NCBI GenBank assembly: GCA_944319925.1
Contig: CALUFQ010000020.1
Span: 1-50,128 of the forward strand
Direction: 5' to 3'
Source of the DNA: an uncultured Paraprevotella sp.
GTDB taxonomy: Bacteria; Bacteroidota; Bacteroidia; Bacteroidales; Bacteroidaceae
Length of the DNA: 50,128 nt
Positions 49,809-50,128 of this stretch are shown here, piece by piece. Under the pieces are notes generated by a model. The model worked only from the letters and a program-made list of their open reading frames with translations, was not told the DNA's origin and did no database searches. The translations under genes and the position numbers were made by a program. Position 1 is the stretch's first letter. Each line of letters begins with the position of its first letter.

Positions 49809-50128
49809 TAGAGATCAGTATGTCATGAAATGCTTGTGAAAATAGACAAATTGTTCTGTTTTGGATAGTTTTTGTGACGCGACTTTTGCGCAATCCGGCC
49901 CAAACAGCGGATTTTTGCGCGATTTTTTTGCACAAAACGGGGCTTCTGTGCAAGGTTTTATCAGAACTATTTACTTTTTGGGGCAGTCCGGCGGGAAAAT
50001 TCGGGGCCGGAACGCGAAATTCCGGGCCCCGGAATTTTTTTTTCGGGGCTCGGAATTTTTTTTTCGGGGCCCGGACGGAAAAATCCCGGTACAGGAACTT
50101 TTTCGCGGCGGCTCCGGGGGCGTTTTTC
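49809..50128 (+). repeat. Left half of the 599-base dispersed repeat, cut by the window end
   Basis: It matches the reverse complement of the left half of the copy at 21588-22186, without gaps. It contains the hairpin arms 50016-50031 and 50044-50059. The last 31 bases are identical to the first 31 of the window. Confidence 0.85.

Noticed and set aside
1-50128. A circular plasmid of about 50 kb
   Set aside because: The end overlap is explained by a dispersed repeat, and the window carries many essential chromosomal genes with no replication or mobilisation gene.

Overview
The window looks like a chromosomal contig from a member of the Bacteroidales (Bacteroidota) with fairly high GC (judged by eye, not counted). 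The evidence is the promoters, which follow the Bacteroidota pattern (TAnnTTTG near -7, sometimes TTTG about 20 bases upstream), and the gene content. That content includes a DUF2723/GT117 membrane protein, MG2-type surface proteins, the large three-domain form of IspG, a TGS-fused nucleoside kinase, an S9 dipeptidyl peptidase beside purD, and a TonB-type beta-barrel protein. No rRNA, tRNA, CRISPR array or complete transposase gene was recognised. I cannot name a genus.

Layout. 1-310 is the right half of a repeat. 385-3613 (minus) holds an outer-membrane beta-barrel receptor and a small secreted protein. 3614-4343 is non-coding apart from a broken AAA ATPase fragment and a hairpin repeat. 4344-6035 is a Na/Pi cotransporter (minus), divergent from a nucleoside kinase (6123-7784, plus). 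7809-10775 is a minus operon: CDF metal exporter, NAD-dependent epimerase, PAP2/IPC-synthase-like enzyme. 10910-21296 is a plus-strand housekeeping run: rnr, rpoN, degenerate PAP2 protein, purE, ispG, cysS, yraN, birA-type ligase, pyrH. 21297-22817 is 1.5 kb of gene-free, repeat- and hairpin-rich DNA. 22818-32084 is an accessory operon: tiny lipoprotein, two paralogous MG2-type proteins, a transglutaminase-like lipoprotein and an O-antigen-ligase-like protein. 32102-37933 (minus) is DUF2723, polysaccharide deacetylase, queG and an EamA transporter. 38042-46181 (minus) is a tightly packed seven-gene run: rlmL-like methyltransferase, S9 peptidase, purD, a membrane protein, yqaA-like, znuA-like, znuC-like. 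Then come cysE and a U32 peptidase (minus), dusB (plus) and the left half of the repeat (49809-50128).

How the genes work together. The core genes serve RNA processing and modification (rnr, rlmL, dusB, queG), purine and pyrimidine synthesis (purE, purD, pyrH, nucleoside kinase), isoprenoid, cysteine and biotin metabolism (ispG, cysE, cysS, birA), and envelope transport. The five-gene accessory operon is the best candidate for an undescribed system: a small exported peptide, two large MG2 surface proteins, a putative protein cross-linking or processing enzyme, and a polytopic glycan polymerase or ligase.

The most unusual DNA is a 599-base repeat. One complete copy lies at 21588-22186 (minus orientation). 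A second is split across the two window ends: 49809-50128 followed by 32-310 gives another 599-base copy with no net length change. The first and last 31 bases of the window are identical, so the contig very probably ends inside this repeat and should not be read as a plasmid. A second, shorter hairpin repeat carries a 38-base core that is inverted between two copies.
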